Shown one piece after another: positions 24,041 to 32,645 of a DNA stretch of 64,000 nucleotides. Position 1 is the first letter of the stretch, and every line of letters starts with the position of its first letter. The position numbers and the translations under genes were made by a program. Source of the DNA: Siphonobacter sp. BAB-5405 (GTDB taxonomy: Bacteria > Bacteroidota > Bacteroidia > Cytophagales > Spirosomataceae); contig NZ_NJAG01000007.1 of assembly GCF_002872335.1 (NCBI RefSeq), positions 186,001 through 250,000 on the forward strand, given 5' to 3'. The notes under the pieces are model-generated. The model was not told where the DNA came from. It made no database searches and saw only the letters and a program-made list of their open reading frames with translations.

Positions 24041-24240
24041 AGCCCTCCGGGAATCCGGAGGGCTATAACCGGCAAAGAATTAACCCACACCTTTAACTAT
24101 TAAACGTTATGAATTCAACCATAACCTTTAACTGTTCGGCAATTAGGATGTCCAATCCTAATCGTGGCTGGTACGGGAAACGATCCCGCTCTACCCTTCT
24201 GCCAACTACCCCTCCAGCCTTCTGCAAGCTCCCGTCGTTC
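24041..24240 (-). other. Hairpin-rich non-coding segment beside the tRNA-like gene
   Basis: Contains a perfect 9-bp GCCCTCCGG / CCGGAGGGC hairpin (24041-24062), GTTATG / CATAAC (about 24106-24125), an 8-bp ATTAGGAT / ATCCTAAT hairpin with loop TGGAC (about 24141-24161), and CGGGA / TCCCG (about 24174-24188). Also an AGTTAAAGGT motif twice. An acceptor-like pairing can be drawn around the middle two but it lacks a D arm and T loop. A structured RNA is likely; a tRNA is not. Confidence 0.4.
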
Positions 24241-24243
24241 CGG

Positions 24244-24492
24244 TCACCCAGCAGATAATGTTTTACAACTTTTCACGATCCAAAAGAACGCAGAACCGTA
24301 GTTTTTGAAAGGACAAGTTTGTCCATCACTCAGATGAGCCTGGTACCAGGTATCTGAACGTTTGTCGATGCCAGCGAGAATGACTTTGTAATGCTTCGAT
24401 ATCCCATCCATCCGGGATTCTTCCTGATACTGGATAAGCCTCCAGCAATCTATTCCATCAGCCCTTCGATACTGTATCCACTCCACATTCAT
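24244..24492 (-). CDS. Small early phage protein, 82 aa
   Basis: Soluble, Trp/Tyr-rich 82-residue ORF. Its ATG overlaps the stop of the 33-aa ORF (ATGA). Unknown role. Confidence 0.55.
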   Translation of the reverse strand: MNVEWIQYRRADGIDCWRLIQYQEESRMDGISKHYKVILAGIDKRSDTWYQAHLSDGQTCPFKNYGSAFFWIVKSCKTLSAG

Positions 24493-24679
24493 TGCTCAAA
24501 GCAGTTCGGGTCGGTTTTAAGAATGTAGGTGAATACATAAGCCGCAAAGAGAGCTTGTGCGACTTGGGCGAATAATGATAACGTTTCCATACTTGGTGGT
24601 TAACCCACCCCTTTCTAAAACTTTGGACAATTCGAAATATGGCAGTTAGGGTGCCGAGTACTATACAGATTTCAAACAT
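24458..24679 (-). CDS. Small early ORF, 73 aa, doubtful
   Basis: Starts by TAATG coupling to the upstream gene and opens with a plausible hydrophobic stretch (MFEICIVLGTLTAIF). It overlaps two other reading frames at its 3' end, and its later half looks less like protein, so either the start is real and the end overlaps, or a frameshift links it to the 33-aa ORF. Confidence 0.4.
   Translation of the reverse strand: MFEICIVLGTLTAIFRIVQSFRKGWVNHQVWKRYHYSPKSHKLSLRLMYSPTFLKPTRTALSNECGVDTVSKG
24489..24590 (-). CDS. Very small membrane ORF, 33 aa
   Basis: METLSLFAQVAQALFAAYVF followed by a short polar tail: one membrane span. Its stop overlaps the next start in ATGA, which supports translation. 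It lies inside the 73-aa frame. Confidence 0.4.
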   Translation of the reverse strand: METLSLFAQVAQALFAAYVFTYILKTDPNCFEQ

Positions 24680-24951
24680 TAGGCCGCCTGATGGCAGTTT
24701 TCTAATTTTAAAAAGGGGACATGATTATTATCGAAATCCTCATGGGTGAACCCTAAGTACTTAACCAAACAGCTTCTGACCCAAGATGGCGTTTTTCGTA
24801 AATTATAGTCCTCTTGGGGAAGAATTGAGCGGGTAAACGTTTTAAGGAAATCATGCCGAACCAAGTCAGCATTTAACTCATTCCAGAGCTCCTTATTGGT
24901 TTCTTTCAGATGCTCGTAATGATCTTTGATGGTCGAAATACTGCCGTTCAT
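24679..24951 (-). CDS. First early phage protein, 90 aa
   Basis: First gene after the early promoter, about 75 bases from the predicted start of transcription. Soluble, helical, with a final Ala/His tail. First genes of lytic operons are often Cro-like or antirepressor, but no HTH can be seen here. Confidence 0.6.
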   Translation of the reverse strand: MNGSISTIKDHYEHLKETNKELWNELNADLVRHDFLKTFTRSILPQEDYNLRKTPSWVRSCLVKYLGFTHEDFDNNHVPFLKLENCHQAA

Positions 24952-25030
24952 ACCTAAAAATCCGGTTTTCGGTTGTCTTTTTGTTGACTTGTTGCGTATC
25001 TTGTTACAACATTTGCAACGATTTCTGATT

Positions 25031-25063
25031 CAAATGTAACATCACTTTTTTAATATTGTCAAA
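25031..25063 (-). promoter_or_regulatory. Early lytic promoter, divergent from the repressor
   Basis: Minus strand: TTTG (25060-25063), 21 bases, TACATTTG (25031-25038). TTGTTACAA and GTTGC...GCAAC inverted motifs lie just downstream (about 24990-25021), possible repressor sites. The promoter overlaps the longer version of the repressor ORF, supporting its start at 25086. Confidence 0.6.
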
Positions 25064-25085
25064 TATTGATGTAAAATATTTTTCT

Positions 25086-25535
25086 ATGGAAGAACGAAAG
25101 ATAGCTATAGGCCTGATTTTAAAGAGCCTATCTAAACAGAAGGGAGTATCTGTTAGTGATATTTCTAAAAGTCTTGGTGTTACAAGACAAGCAGTATATC
25201 ATGTATTTGCTTCCAGACTGACCATGGAAGAAGATGAACTTGTACGCTGGTCAGAAATATTAGATACTCCAGTTGCCGAAATTTTAGACAGAGCAAATGG
25301 AAATTCCGACACAAGTAAAGTTAAGTCAAACGAAAGTTTGAATTTTGGCAATGAAGTAGTAGAAAGGTTTGAAGAGCACTTCAGGAAGATGGAAGAGTTC
25401 TACCATGAGCAGCTCCGAGCCAAAGATCAACAGATCGAGAAATTACTCGGTTTACTGGGAAAATCTGAGGGGTGTCCGGTAGCCAATTTGAACTCTGCAG
25501 AGTCAATTCAAAATGAGGTCGGCGTTGCTGCCTAA
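25086..25535 (+). CDS. HTH repressor-like regulator of the prophage
   Basis: 150 residues from the ATG at 25086 (a start at 25056 is also in frame). A helix-turn-helix lies at about residues 17-42 (KGVSVSDISKSLGVTRQAVYHVFASR), followed by an acidic linker and a coiled coil (FEEHFRKMEEFYHEQLRAKDQQIEKLLGLLG) for oligomerisation. The only phage gene here on the plus strand, facing away from the early operon: the usual immunity-switch layout. There is no peptidase domain, so it is not a LexA-type cleavable repressor. Confidence 0.75.
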   Translation: MEERKIAIGLILKSLSKQKGVSVSDISKSLGVTRQAVYHVFASRLTMEEDELVRWSEILDTPVAEILDRANGNSDTSKVKSNESLNFGNEVVERFEEHFRKMEEFYHEQLRAKDQQIEKLLGLLGKSEGCPVANLNSAESIQNEVGVAA

Positions 25536-25651
25536 CTCGTTTTTTTTTGGTTCGCGGGCACAAATTCGGGTACACCCCTGCTTACCCTTGAGGTAAGTTG
25601 GCTAACAATCAAATAGTTATTCTCCTATTTTCAGTTCTTGTAGGAGGCTCT

Positions 25652-25684
25652 AAGTCGTAATACAATGATTTACCGACTTTTTTG
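25652..25684 (+). terminator. Probable terminator after the repressor
   Basis: AAGTCG / CGACTT stem with a 16-base loop followed by six T, 117 bases after the repressor stop. A CTCCTA / TAGGAG hairpin precedes it. The rest of the gap 25536-26058 has no gene; a tRNA-Cys-like anticodon arm at 25735-25755 is the only feature. Confidence 0.5.
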
Positions 25685-26058
25685 TTGTGTTTGGGGGTTT
25701 GTCAGAGTGGCGTCGTAGACGTAGAACCGGAGATGTACCGATTGCAAATCGGGGCGAGCGGGGTAAGTTCTTTTCTTGCTAAGTTAACTCGTCTAGTACA
25801 ATACGTTTGCATCAGATTAACTTTAATAGTCCTATCGCTTCTACCCCTCCCCACCCCATTGGGGCCATAATTAACCGATCTGGGGAGTGGGTATTTCCCG
25901 ACTATCGTTCTACTTTTTATTAAGTCATCAAAACACAAACCATTCACTATCAAATACTTATATCTAAAATCTATCCTCTATTTCCTATTCTGGTACGTCT
26001 GTTTATAGATAATGGTCATGTAGTTTAATCCTCAACGCTACTTAAAGCCCTTAAAGCC

Positions 26059-26616
26059 ATGGAAAATGTAAATACGATGACGACTGGAACCGGAGCGGTG
26101 ACGGGCGTATTCAATAATACAAAAGATGCGGAAAACGCGTATAACGCCCTGATTAATCGGGGTTATTCGTCGAATGATATATCGGTACTGATGTCGAACG
26201 CGACGCAGGAAAGTTTCCGTACGAGCGATCATGAATCTGAGCTAGGCAACAAAGCCATGGAAAAAGCGGGTATCGGTTCCGCCATTGGTGGCACCGCCGG
26301 TGCCATTCTCGGAGCCATTGCAGCGATTGGTACCGTGGTAGCTTTGCCGGGTTTGGGTCTGGTCGTAGCTGGTCCTCTGTTGGCGGCTCTTACAGGTGCC
26401 GGAGCGGGTGGTTTGACGGGTGGTATCATCGGTGCCCTGGTCGGCTCAGGTATTCCGAAAGAACGGGCGGAGTACTACGAAAGTAGCATCAAAGAAGGCG
26501 GTATTGTCATTGGCGTAACGCCAAGAACCCAGGAAGAACGCGAAGTGATCGCAGACGAACTGGAATCCCACAACGGACACGAAATCCACGGGAAAGCAGT
26601 ACCTACCACGTATTAA
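26059..26616 (+). CDS. General stress protein (YflT/GS17M-like), glycine-zipper membrane protein
   Basis: 185 residues. The N-terminal TGVFNNTKDAENAYNALINRGYSSNDISVLMS segment is the stress-protein 17M fold; the middle (residues about 70-130) is a Gly/Ala-rich glycine-zipper membrane region (AIGGTAGAILGAIAAIG, LTGAGAGGLTGGIIGALVG); the C-terminus repeats the fold. These proteins accumulate under general stress; the exact action is unknown. First clear chromosomal gene right of the prophage, followed by a strong terminator. Confidence 0.75.
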   Translation: MENVNTMTTGTGAVTGVFNNTKDAENAYNALINRGYSSNDISVLMSNATQESFRTSDHESELGNKAMEKAGIGSAIGGTAGAILGAIAAIGTVVALPGLGLVVAGPLLAALTGAGAGGLTGGIIGALVGSGIPKERAEYYESSIKEGGIVIGVTPRTQEEREVIADELESHNGHEIHGKAVPTTY

Positions 26617-26646
26617 GAGTTTTTAGTCTATCCAACCCATGAACAG

Positions 26647-26682
26647 AAACGCCGTTGCAGTATACTGCAACGGCGTTTTATT
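26647..26682 (+). terminator. Terminator of the stress-protein gene
   Basis: A 32-base perfect palindrome (arms AAACGCCGTTGCAGTA and its complement, 26647-26678) followed by TATTT. Confidence 0.9.
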
Positions 26683-26734
26683 TGGTGTATGGTATGAATA
26701 GGTTTGATGGCGTTTAAAGTTTAAGAAGGGTTGA

Positions 26735-26885
26735 CTAGAGTTTAAGGTTTGATTAAGTTTGAGTTTCATGTATCTCAAGGCATTACTAAAACAAATCCCT
26801 TCTCAAATCATTTAAACGTATTGCAAACATTAAACCAACATCAAACTTTAAATCCAATCAAACTTCTATCAGACCTTAAACCCTG
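26735..26885. repeat. Imperfect inverted repeat of GTTTAAGGTTTGA-type sequence
   Basis: GTTTAAGGTTTGAT...AAGTTTGA at about 26738-26762 is roughly the complement of ATCAAACTT...GACCTTAAAC at about 26855-26881. AT-rich, no ORF. Related GTTTGA / TCAAAC words occur at 28320-28395 and 48160-48182. Confidence 0.5.
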
Positions 26886-26891
26886 CCCCTC

Positions 26892-28250
26892 CTATCCCCG
26901 CTTCGGTTCCGTTCCCCGGAAGGTGTCGAGCTTGTCGTATTTCTGTAGTTTGACGGGTTTGCCTTCCCGGGCTGACTGGTAGATGGCTTCCATGATAATG
27001 TGATCCTGAAGCCCTTCTTCGCCCGGCGTGAAGGGTTTTTTATCCTGCTGAATACAGTCCGAGAAGTGGTCCATTTCCAGAGCAAACTGGTTTTTCTCCG
27101 CGATCTTCGGCTCTTCGTTGTACTCCACGGGGCCTTCGGCGTGCGACTGCTTCATCGACAGACCTTTATAAGCAAAGGCGGGTTGCATACTCATCCAGCC
27201 CTTTTCGGCCAATACTTTGTAGGTACGGTTTTCGTGAGCGGCGTAGGCGGTCGCACAATTGGCGAGTACGCCGCTGGGGAAACGCATTTGCCAGGTCACA
27301 TTTTCTTCCACTTCCTTAAACAACGGATCGCCGGGCGTGGAGTACTGGTACCCCATCACCTCGGTGGGCTCTTCGCCTAAGGCGTACCGAATGGTGTTCA
27401 GACAGTACAATCCAATGTCGGGTAAGGACCCACCGCCAGCCAAAGCTTTCACATGACGCCAGTGCGAAGGATTGGCCGTGTACTGAGCATTCGTTGCTTC
27501 AATGAATTTTACCTTACCGAATTTCTTCTGACGGATCGAATCGCGAATCATGGCGTGGTAAGGCTCGTACTGAATCCGGTAGGCAATCATCAGTTTGCGG
27601 TTGGCCTGTTTGCAGGCTTCAATCATCTGACGGCATTCCTCGGGCGTATTGGCCATGGGCTTTTCGCACAGAATGTGTTTACCCGCCTTGGCTCCGCGAA
27701 TGGTGTACTCGGCATGCAGTCCGTTGGGCAGTACAATGTAAATGGCCTGTACCTCCGGGTTATCTTTTAGCTGATCGTAGGTCTGGTAATTGTAAATGTT
27801 CTTTTCCGGAACGCCGTACTGTTTTGCCACTTTCAGGGCCTTTTCCCGGTTACCACTAACCAGAGCCGTCACTTTCGACTTTTTGCACTGAGCCAGAGCA
27901 GGCAGGATTTCATCGAGCGACAAGTGCCCCAGACCTACAATGGCGTAGCCTACGCGTTGTTCTTCGGGTTGCGGACTAGGCGTGGGGCCAGCGGCCTGCT
28001 CGGTTTCTGCCTTCCAGGCCTCCAGTTCAATGGGTTGTTCGGGTTTGGAAGGATCCGTATTTTTAGCGGGCGGCGAAGTGGGCTTCACCCCATCGGTTTT
28101 GCCCTGACCTAAGCTGATCTGACAGGCGGCTAATCCCCCCGCAATGCCCGACAAGGCGAGTCCCTGACCCGCCCGGCGTAAGAACAATTGGCGGGACACC
28201 GTTTTCTTGTCAGCCAAAAGGTCAGACAACATGGAATCTAAACTTTTCAT
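26892..28250 (-). CDS. Gfo/Idh/MocA oxidoreductase, Tat-type lipoprotein
   Basis: 452 residues. The N-terminus has a twin-Arg (LFLRRAGQG) and a lipobox-like LAAC, so export by Tat with lipid anchoring is likely. A Pro/Lys/Thr linker leads to a Rossmann domain (GYAIVGLGHLSLDEILPAL) and the EKPMANTPEEC motif with the catalytic-type Lys of the family. These enzymes act on sugars or sugar phosphates with NAD(P). The exported type is common in sugar-rich Bacteroidota. Substrate unknown. Confidence 0.85.
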   Translation of the reverse strand: MKSLDSMLSDLLADKKTVSRQLFLRRAGQGLALSGIAGGLAACQISLGQGKTDGVKPTSPPAKNTDPSKPEQPIELEAWKAETEQAAGPTPSPQPEEQRVGYAIVGLGHLSLDEILPALAQCKKSKVTALVSGNREKALKVAKQYGVPEKNIYNYQTYDQLKDNPEVQAIYIVLPNGLHAEYTIRGAKAGKHILCEKPMANTPEECRQMIEACKQANRKLMIAYRIQYEPYHAMIRDSIRQKKFGKVKFIEATNAQYTANPSHWRHVKALAGGGSLPDIGLYCLNTIRYALGEEPTEVMGYQYSTPGDPLFKEVEENVTWQMRFPSGVLANCATAYAAHENRTYKVLAEKGWMSMQPAFAYKGLSMKQSHAEGPVEYNEEPKIAEKNQFALEMDHFSDCIQQDKKPFTPGEEGLQDHIIMEAIYQSAREGKPVKLQKYDKLDTFRGTEPKRG

Positions 28251-28610
28251 GGTATACGTGCTATACGTGAGTTGGATAGTAAGCTTTATGCTGAGAAAAA
28301 AATGTGCCCATTGGGAAGGAGATTTGAGGTTTGAGATTACTGGAATTTGAAGTTTGAGCTTGGAATAGTTTAAGTAGTGTTTGAGGTTTCATGGAAGGAT
28401 TGTAAGGGTTTTGTTTATAGCTGGTTATACGTTTTTTGACTGGACTGCTTTTCTCTCTTTAGCTATTGATCTTTGTGGATGGTCTGATGAGTGAGCGTTC
28501 GGGCGTGAATCTATGTAAGGCTTTGGAATCGGGGTTTGTTCATCTCGTTTCCCAGTTAACAACTCATAAAACCCGGCGGTACGTATAGTTATTTCCGAAC
28601 GAACAGGCAC
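28251..28610. other. Intergenic region without a gene
   Basis: 360 bases with no supported ORF. It holds a TATACGTG direct repeat beside the Gfo/Idh start (28253-28270) and a cluster of TTTGAGGTTTGAG-like words (28320-28395). Confidence 0.5.
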
Positions 28611-28642
28611 AAAAAAAACGAGAGGTGTCGGACCTCTCGTTT
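28611..28642 (-). terminator. Terminator of the DUF892 gene
   Basis: Perfect 11-bp AAACGAGAGGT / ACCTCTCGTTT stem, 5-base loop; eight T follow on the minus strand. Confidence 0.9.
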
Positions 28643-28696
28643 GGGAAAAGCGGGCCTTCCAAAAAAAGGACATCCACCTTTCAATCTCAATTTCTA

Positions 28697-29224
28697 TTAC
28701 TCAGCCGTAGCCGTCGTATTCACGAACGATTCCGCCAGCATCGTTAACTTCTGATCGGTGGCTTCTTCTTCCTGCAGGTTGGCATGGAGCAGACGAGCGG
28801 CTTCTTCATAACCTAGAATTTTCGCCCAGGCTACCAGCGTTCCGTAGCTGGCAATTTCGTAGTGCTCTACCTTCTGACAGGCGGCAATGATACCGGCGTC
28901 ACGGGTCAGACTACCACTTTGCGTTTCAGCAACGATGTCTTCGCCTTCGTCTACCAGTCCGGCCATTGCCTGGCATTTTACGCCTTCCGCTTCCAGACCC
29001 AGCGAAGAGAATACCTGATTCAGACGCTGAATCTGTCCTTCCGTTTCGGCCAGGTGCGTACGCAGACCTCCTTTGAGTTCATCCGTCGTCGCGGCGGTTT
29101 CCATCTCGGTAAGAGCCGTCGTCAGTTTGTTTTCAGCCCAATAAATATCTTTCAATTGAGCAACGAATAGTTCTGAAAGGCCCTCGGCCTTGTCCATTTG
29201 AAAAAGACTAGCAAGACTTGCCAT
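28697..29224 (-). CDS. DUF892 (YciF-like) ferritin-fold stress protein
   Basis: 175 residues forming a four-helix bundle: LFVAQLKDIYWAENKLTTAL, then a THLAETEGQIQRLNQVF helix with Glu/His spacing, VDEGEDIV and KVEHYEIASYGTL. The Glu and His positions are typical of the ferritin-like di-iron fold. These proteins are induced by stress. Single gene with its own terminator. Confidence 0.85.
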   Translation of the reverse strand: MASLASLFQMDKAEGLSELFVAQLKDIYWAENKLTTALTEMETAATTDELKGGLRTHLAETEGQIQRLNQVFSSLGLEAEGVKCQAMAGLVDEGEDIVAETQSGSLTRDAGIIAACQKVEHYEIASYGTLVAWAKILGYEEAARLLHANLQEEEATDQKLTMLAESFVNTTATAE

Positions 29225-29339
29225 AATAAAATACGTTTGGGTTGATTATACGCTACGTATATACGAAAACCATATACCAATCCGCGGAGGGGCAAGCCAG
29301 CCTCACCTTCGAGTAGCCGCTTCCCCAGAAGTGTGGAGC

Positions 29340-29378
29340 AAAAAAAACGGCTTCCCGAATGTATTCCGGAAAGCCGTT
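29340..29378 (-). terminator. Terminator of the efflux operon
   Basis: AACGGCTTTCCGG / CGGGAAGCCGTT stem on the minus strand followed by eight T, 20 bases after the RND stop. Confidence 0.9.
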
Positions 29379-29398
29379 ACCTATTGTTAATCAGATCA

Positions 29399-32300
29399 TT
29401 ACTCGTTCATAGCCCGTGAGACGGTAAGCTCTTCGGGCTTCTGCGGACGGGGTTCTTTTTTCTGAAAACGAGCGATAATTCGGTCTACTACCAGATATAC
29501 GGAAGGTACGACGAAGAGCGTCAGCACCAGCGAACTCGTCAGACCACCAATGATGACCCAGGCCATACCATTTTTGGTTTCGGCCCCTGCCCCACTGGCT
29601 AATGCAATCGGCAACATACCGAAGATCATGGCCAGCGTAGTCATCAAAATCGGACGAAGACGTTCCTTACCCGCTTCCACCAGAGCCGCAACTACTTCTT
29701 TTCCTTCGGCTTTCAGGTGGTTGGCAAAGTCTACGATCAGGATGGCGTTTTTCGCGACCAGACCCAACAGCATGATCATACCTACAATCGAGAATACCGT
29801 TAAGCTTTCCATCGTCAGAGCCAGAGCCAGCAAGGCACCAATCAGAGCGACGGGAATCGAGAACAATACCACGAACGGATACACGACGCTTTCGTACAGA
29901 GCCACCATGATGAAGTACACCAGCAGGATAGCCATGATCAGAGCCAGTCCCAGACTACCGAAGGCATCGGACTGCTGTTGCAACTGACCGAGGTACTGAA
30001 CTGAGATTCCTTCACCCAGTTTGACATTGGCCATTTTCGCCTGAATGTCGGCCCCTACCGTACCCACCGGACGTCCGACGACCTGCGAGTTGATGGTAAT
30101 CGAAGACAGACGGTCGTTCCGTTCCAGTACACTTTCTCCAATCCGTTCGTCTACCTGAGCAAATTGCGACAACTGGAAGGTACGTCCCTGGTTGTTGACG
30201 AACAGCAGGTTTCCTACGTCATCCGCACTACTGCGGTTGAATCGGTCGAGATTGACCAGAATATCGTACTCGTTCCCGTTCTGTTTGAACTTGGCCCGGT
30301 CATCGCCCCGGAAAGCCGTTTGCAGGGCCATTCCTACGTCCGAAGCATTGATACCCAGTTGGGCCATTCGCTCCCGATTCAGTTTGATGGATACTTCCGG
30401 TTTTGGATCTTTCACGGAATACTTCACATCCTGCGTACCCGGCGTGGATTTTACAATATTCAATACCTGAGCGGCCGCTTTCCGGATGGAGGGCATATCG
30501 GTACCCTTCACGGCAATCTGAATGGGAGCTTCGGAAGAACCAACAATACCTACGGGGCTTACGGTTACTTTCACCCCCGGAACCTTGCCGATTTCTTTCT
30601 TGATTTCAACCCCAAACTCATCCGTCGTGTACGTCCGCTCTTTTTTATCGACCAGCTTGACGTTAATATCGGCCAGGTTACTGTTTGACGTGGAGGATAG
30701 GGCGTTACTTGTATACCCTACGTTCGAGAAGACGTTCGTTACGCCGGGATGTTTCAACAGAATCTGTTCGGCTTTCTGTACGGCTTCGTTCGTCTGGTAA
30801 ATGGAAGCAGTTGGGGCTAACTCCAATTGCACGGCAATTTCCCCCTGATCGGATTGAGGCATGAAGGCCGCTCCAATAAAGCCCGCTGGTACCAGTGCAA
30901 TTGAACCGACAAACAACAGAATGACGATGATAAACACCCAGCGTTTGTGACCCAGGGCTTTTTGCAGTACACCACCGTAATAAGCAATGATCCGGTCGAT
31001 GAAGCGTTCAAAACCGAGGTTGATTTTACCCCAGAGCGTATTTTCTTTCAGGTGCTCCAGCTTGCCGAAACGCGATACCAGCAACGGCGTAATGGTAAAG
31101 GATACCACTAAACTCATCAGCGTCGAGAATACAACGACCAGAGAGAATTCGCGGAGGATGTTACCGATCAAACCACCCGTCAAGGCCAGCGGTACGAATA
31201 CCACGACGTCCACCAGGGTAATGGCCAGGGCGGTAAACCCGATTTCGCTCCGTCCGTCGATAGCGGCCTGTCGTCGGTCTTTACCCATTTCCATGTGTCG
31301 GGTAATGTTCTCCAGAATTACAATGGAGTCATCGACGAGGATACCCACCACCAGCGAGAGTGCCATCAGCGTCATCAGGTTCAGCGAGAATCCTGACAGA
31401 TACATCAGCATAAACGTCGGCACAATGGACGAAGGCAGAGCCACCAGTACGAACAATGACGACCGGAAGCTGTGCAGGAACAGCAACATCACGACCGATA
31501 CAATCGCCACGGCCAGGAATAAATCGTCCACTACGGCCTCAGCTGAAGCCAGCGTATACACCGACTGATCCGCCGCAATATTGAATTTAAGGCCGATGGA
31601 AGCGTACTGTTTTTCCAGTACCCCGATTCGCTCGCGTACGAGTTCACTCACTTCTACGGCGTTCGCATCACTCTGTTTCAGTACCTGCACCCCGATGGAA
31701 GGAATACCGTTGATGTGGTTGATGGCCGTTTCTTTGGCCGTTCCGTCCACGACTTCGGCAACATCCCGTAACAATACATCACCACCGCCGGGCGTATTAC
31801 CGCTGGCGAGTCGACGAGCAATGATCAGGTTACGCATTTTTTCCACCGACTGTACCGTGGCGTCGAAGTGAATGGAATACTGCGACTGTTGCGTTTCAAT
31901 CTGACCCGCCGGATAACTGGCGTTGGCGTTGTAAACCGCCTGCGATACCTGACCGATGGAGATGCCATAGGCCCGTAATTTCACGGGATCGACATTGACC
32001 TGAATTTCTCGTTCGGCACCACCAATCAGGTTGATCTGACCTACCCCGGCTACGTTGGAAAGCTGGGGCTTGAGTTTTTCGTCCAGCAGATCGAACAGTT
32101 GCGTGGGCGACAACTTGGCCGTAACCCCCATCCGGAGGACGGGTAATTCGTCCGTGGAGAATTTATTGATAATCGGATCGTCCACATCTTCGGGCAACAG
32201 CGAGAGAATCTGGTTGATTTTCCGCTGGGCATCCTGTTGAGCCAGGTTCACGTCGGCTCCGTTTTTGAGCTGAAGTACGACAGAGGAAACCCCTTCCTGC

Positions 32301-32551
32301 GAAGTAGATTTGATCCGATCAAGGCCTTCGAGTGAAGAAAGTGCGTCTTCGATGCGTTTGGTCACGTTGGTTTCCACTTCATCGGCGGCAGCCCCCCGAT
32401 ATACCGTAGAAACACTGATGACGTTCGCCTCGAATTTAGGCAGCAGGTTGTAAGACAACTGCTGGTAACTGATGACCCCAAAGAGGATGAGTACCGTAAA
32501 GATGGTAGTCACCAGCAGAGGTCGTTTTATGGCTACTTCGGTTATCGACAT
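29399..32551 (-). CDS. RND multidrug efflux pump, AcrB/MexF-type inner-membrane component
   Basis: 1050 residues, full length, with the two homologous halves: 6 + 6 membrane segments and two large periplasmic loops. The N-terminus (ITEVAIKRPLLVTTIFTVLILFGVISYQQL) and motifs GLVVGILVDDSIVILENI and GLVAKNAILIVDFAN carry the Asp residues of the proton relay in TM4. It exports drugs, dyes or fatty acids with the adaptor and outer-membrane channel encoded just upstream. Intact; specificity cannot be read from sequence. Confidence 0.95.
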   Translation of the reverse strand: MSITEVAIKRPLLVTTIFTVLILFGVISYQQLSYNLLPKFEANVISVSTVYRGAAADEVETNVTKRIEDALSSLEGLDRIKSTSQEGVSSVVLQLKNGADVNLAQQDAQRKINQILSLLPEDVDDPIINKFSTDELPVLRMGVTAKLSPTQLFDLLDEKLKPQLSNVAGVGQINLIGGAEREIQVNVDPVKLRAYGISIGQVSQAVYNANASYPAGQIETQQSQYSIHFDATVQSVEKMRNLIIARRLASGNTPGGGDVLLRDVAEVVDGTAKETAINHINGIPSIGVQVLKQSDANAVEVSELVRERIGVLEKQYASIGLKFNIAADQSVYTLASAEAVVDDLFLAVAIVSVVMLLFLHSFRSSLFVLVALPSSIVPTFMLMYLSGFSLNLMTLMALSLVVGILVDDSIVILENITRHMEMGKDRRQAAIDGRSEIGFTALAITLVDVVVFVPLALTGGLIGNILREFSLVVVFSTLMSLVVSFTITPLLVSRFGKLEHLKENTLWGKINLGFERFIDRIIAYYGGVLQKALGHKRWVFIIVILLFVGSIALVPAGFIGAAFMPQSDQGEIAVQLELAPTASIYQTNEAVQKAEQILLKHPGVTNVFSNVGYTSNALSSTSNSNLADINVKLVDKKERTYTTDEFGVEIKKEIGKVPGVKVTVSPVGIVGSSEAPIQIAVKGTDMPSIRKAAAQVLNIVKSTPGTQDVKYSVKDPKPEVSIKLNRERMAQLGINASDVGMALQTAFRGDDRAKFKQNGNEYDILVNLDRFNRSSADDVGNLLFVNNQGRTFQLSQFAQVDERIGESVLERNDRLSSITINSQVVGRPVGTVGADIQAKMANVKLGEGISVQYLGQLQQQSDAFGSLGLALIMAILLVYFIMVALYESVVYPFVVLFSIPVALIGALLALALTMESLTVFSIVGMIMLLGLVAKNAILIVDFANHLKAEGKEVVAALVEAGKERLRPILMTTLAMIFGMLPIALASGAGAETKNGMAWVIIGGLTSSLVLTLFVVPSVYLVVDRIIARFQKKEPRPQKPEELTVSRAMNE

Positions 32552-32556
32552 TTCTT

Positions 32557-32645
32557 TTTAGTTTACTGTTTTCAGTTTACGATTTTCAGTTTTCTGCCCT
32601 TCCAATGGTTAGCCATTGAAAACTGAAAACGCTAAACTGTAAACT
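32557..32645. repeat. Foldback repeat between pump and adaptor genes
   Basis: An imperfect inverted repeat of TTTTCAGTTTAC-type words (AGTTTACTGTTTTCAGTTTA ... GAAAACTGAAAACGC...AAACTGTAAACT) around a CAATGG-TTAG-CCATTG hairpin fills the whole gap. It could alter RNA ratios within the operon or be a small mobile/REP-like element. Confidence 0.6.

Noticed and set aside
24115-24240. Second complete tRNA on the minus strand
   Set aside because: An acceptor-like pairing and an anticodon-like hairpin can be drawn but there is no D arm and no TTCRA T loop.
1-25600. CRISPR array or insertion sequence
   Set aside because: No regularly spaced direct repeats and no transposase or integrase motif seen in this part; the integrase should be left of base 1.
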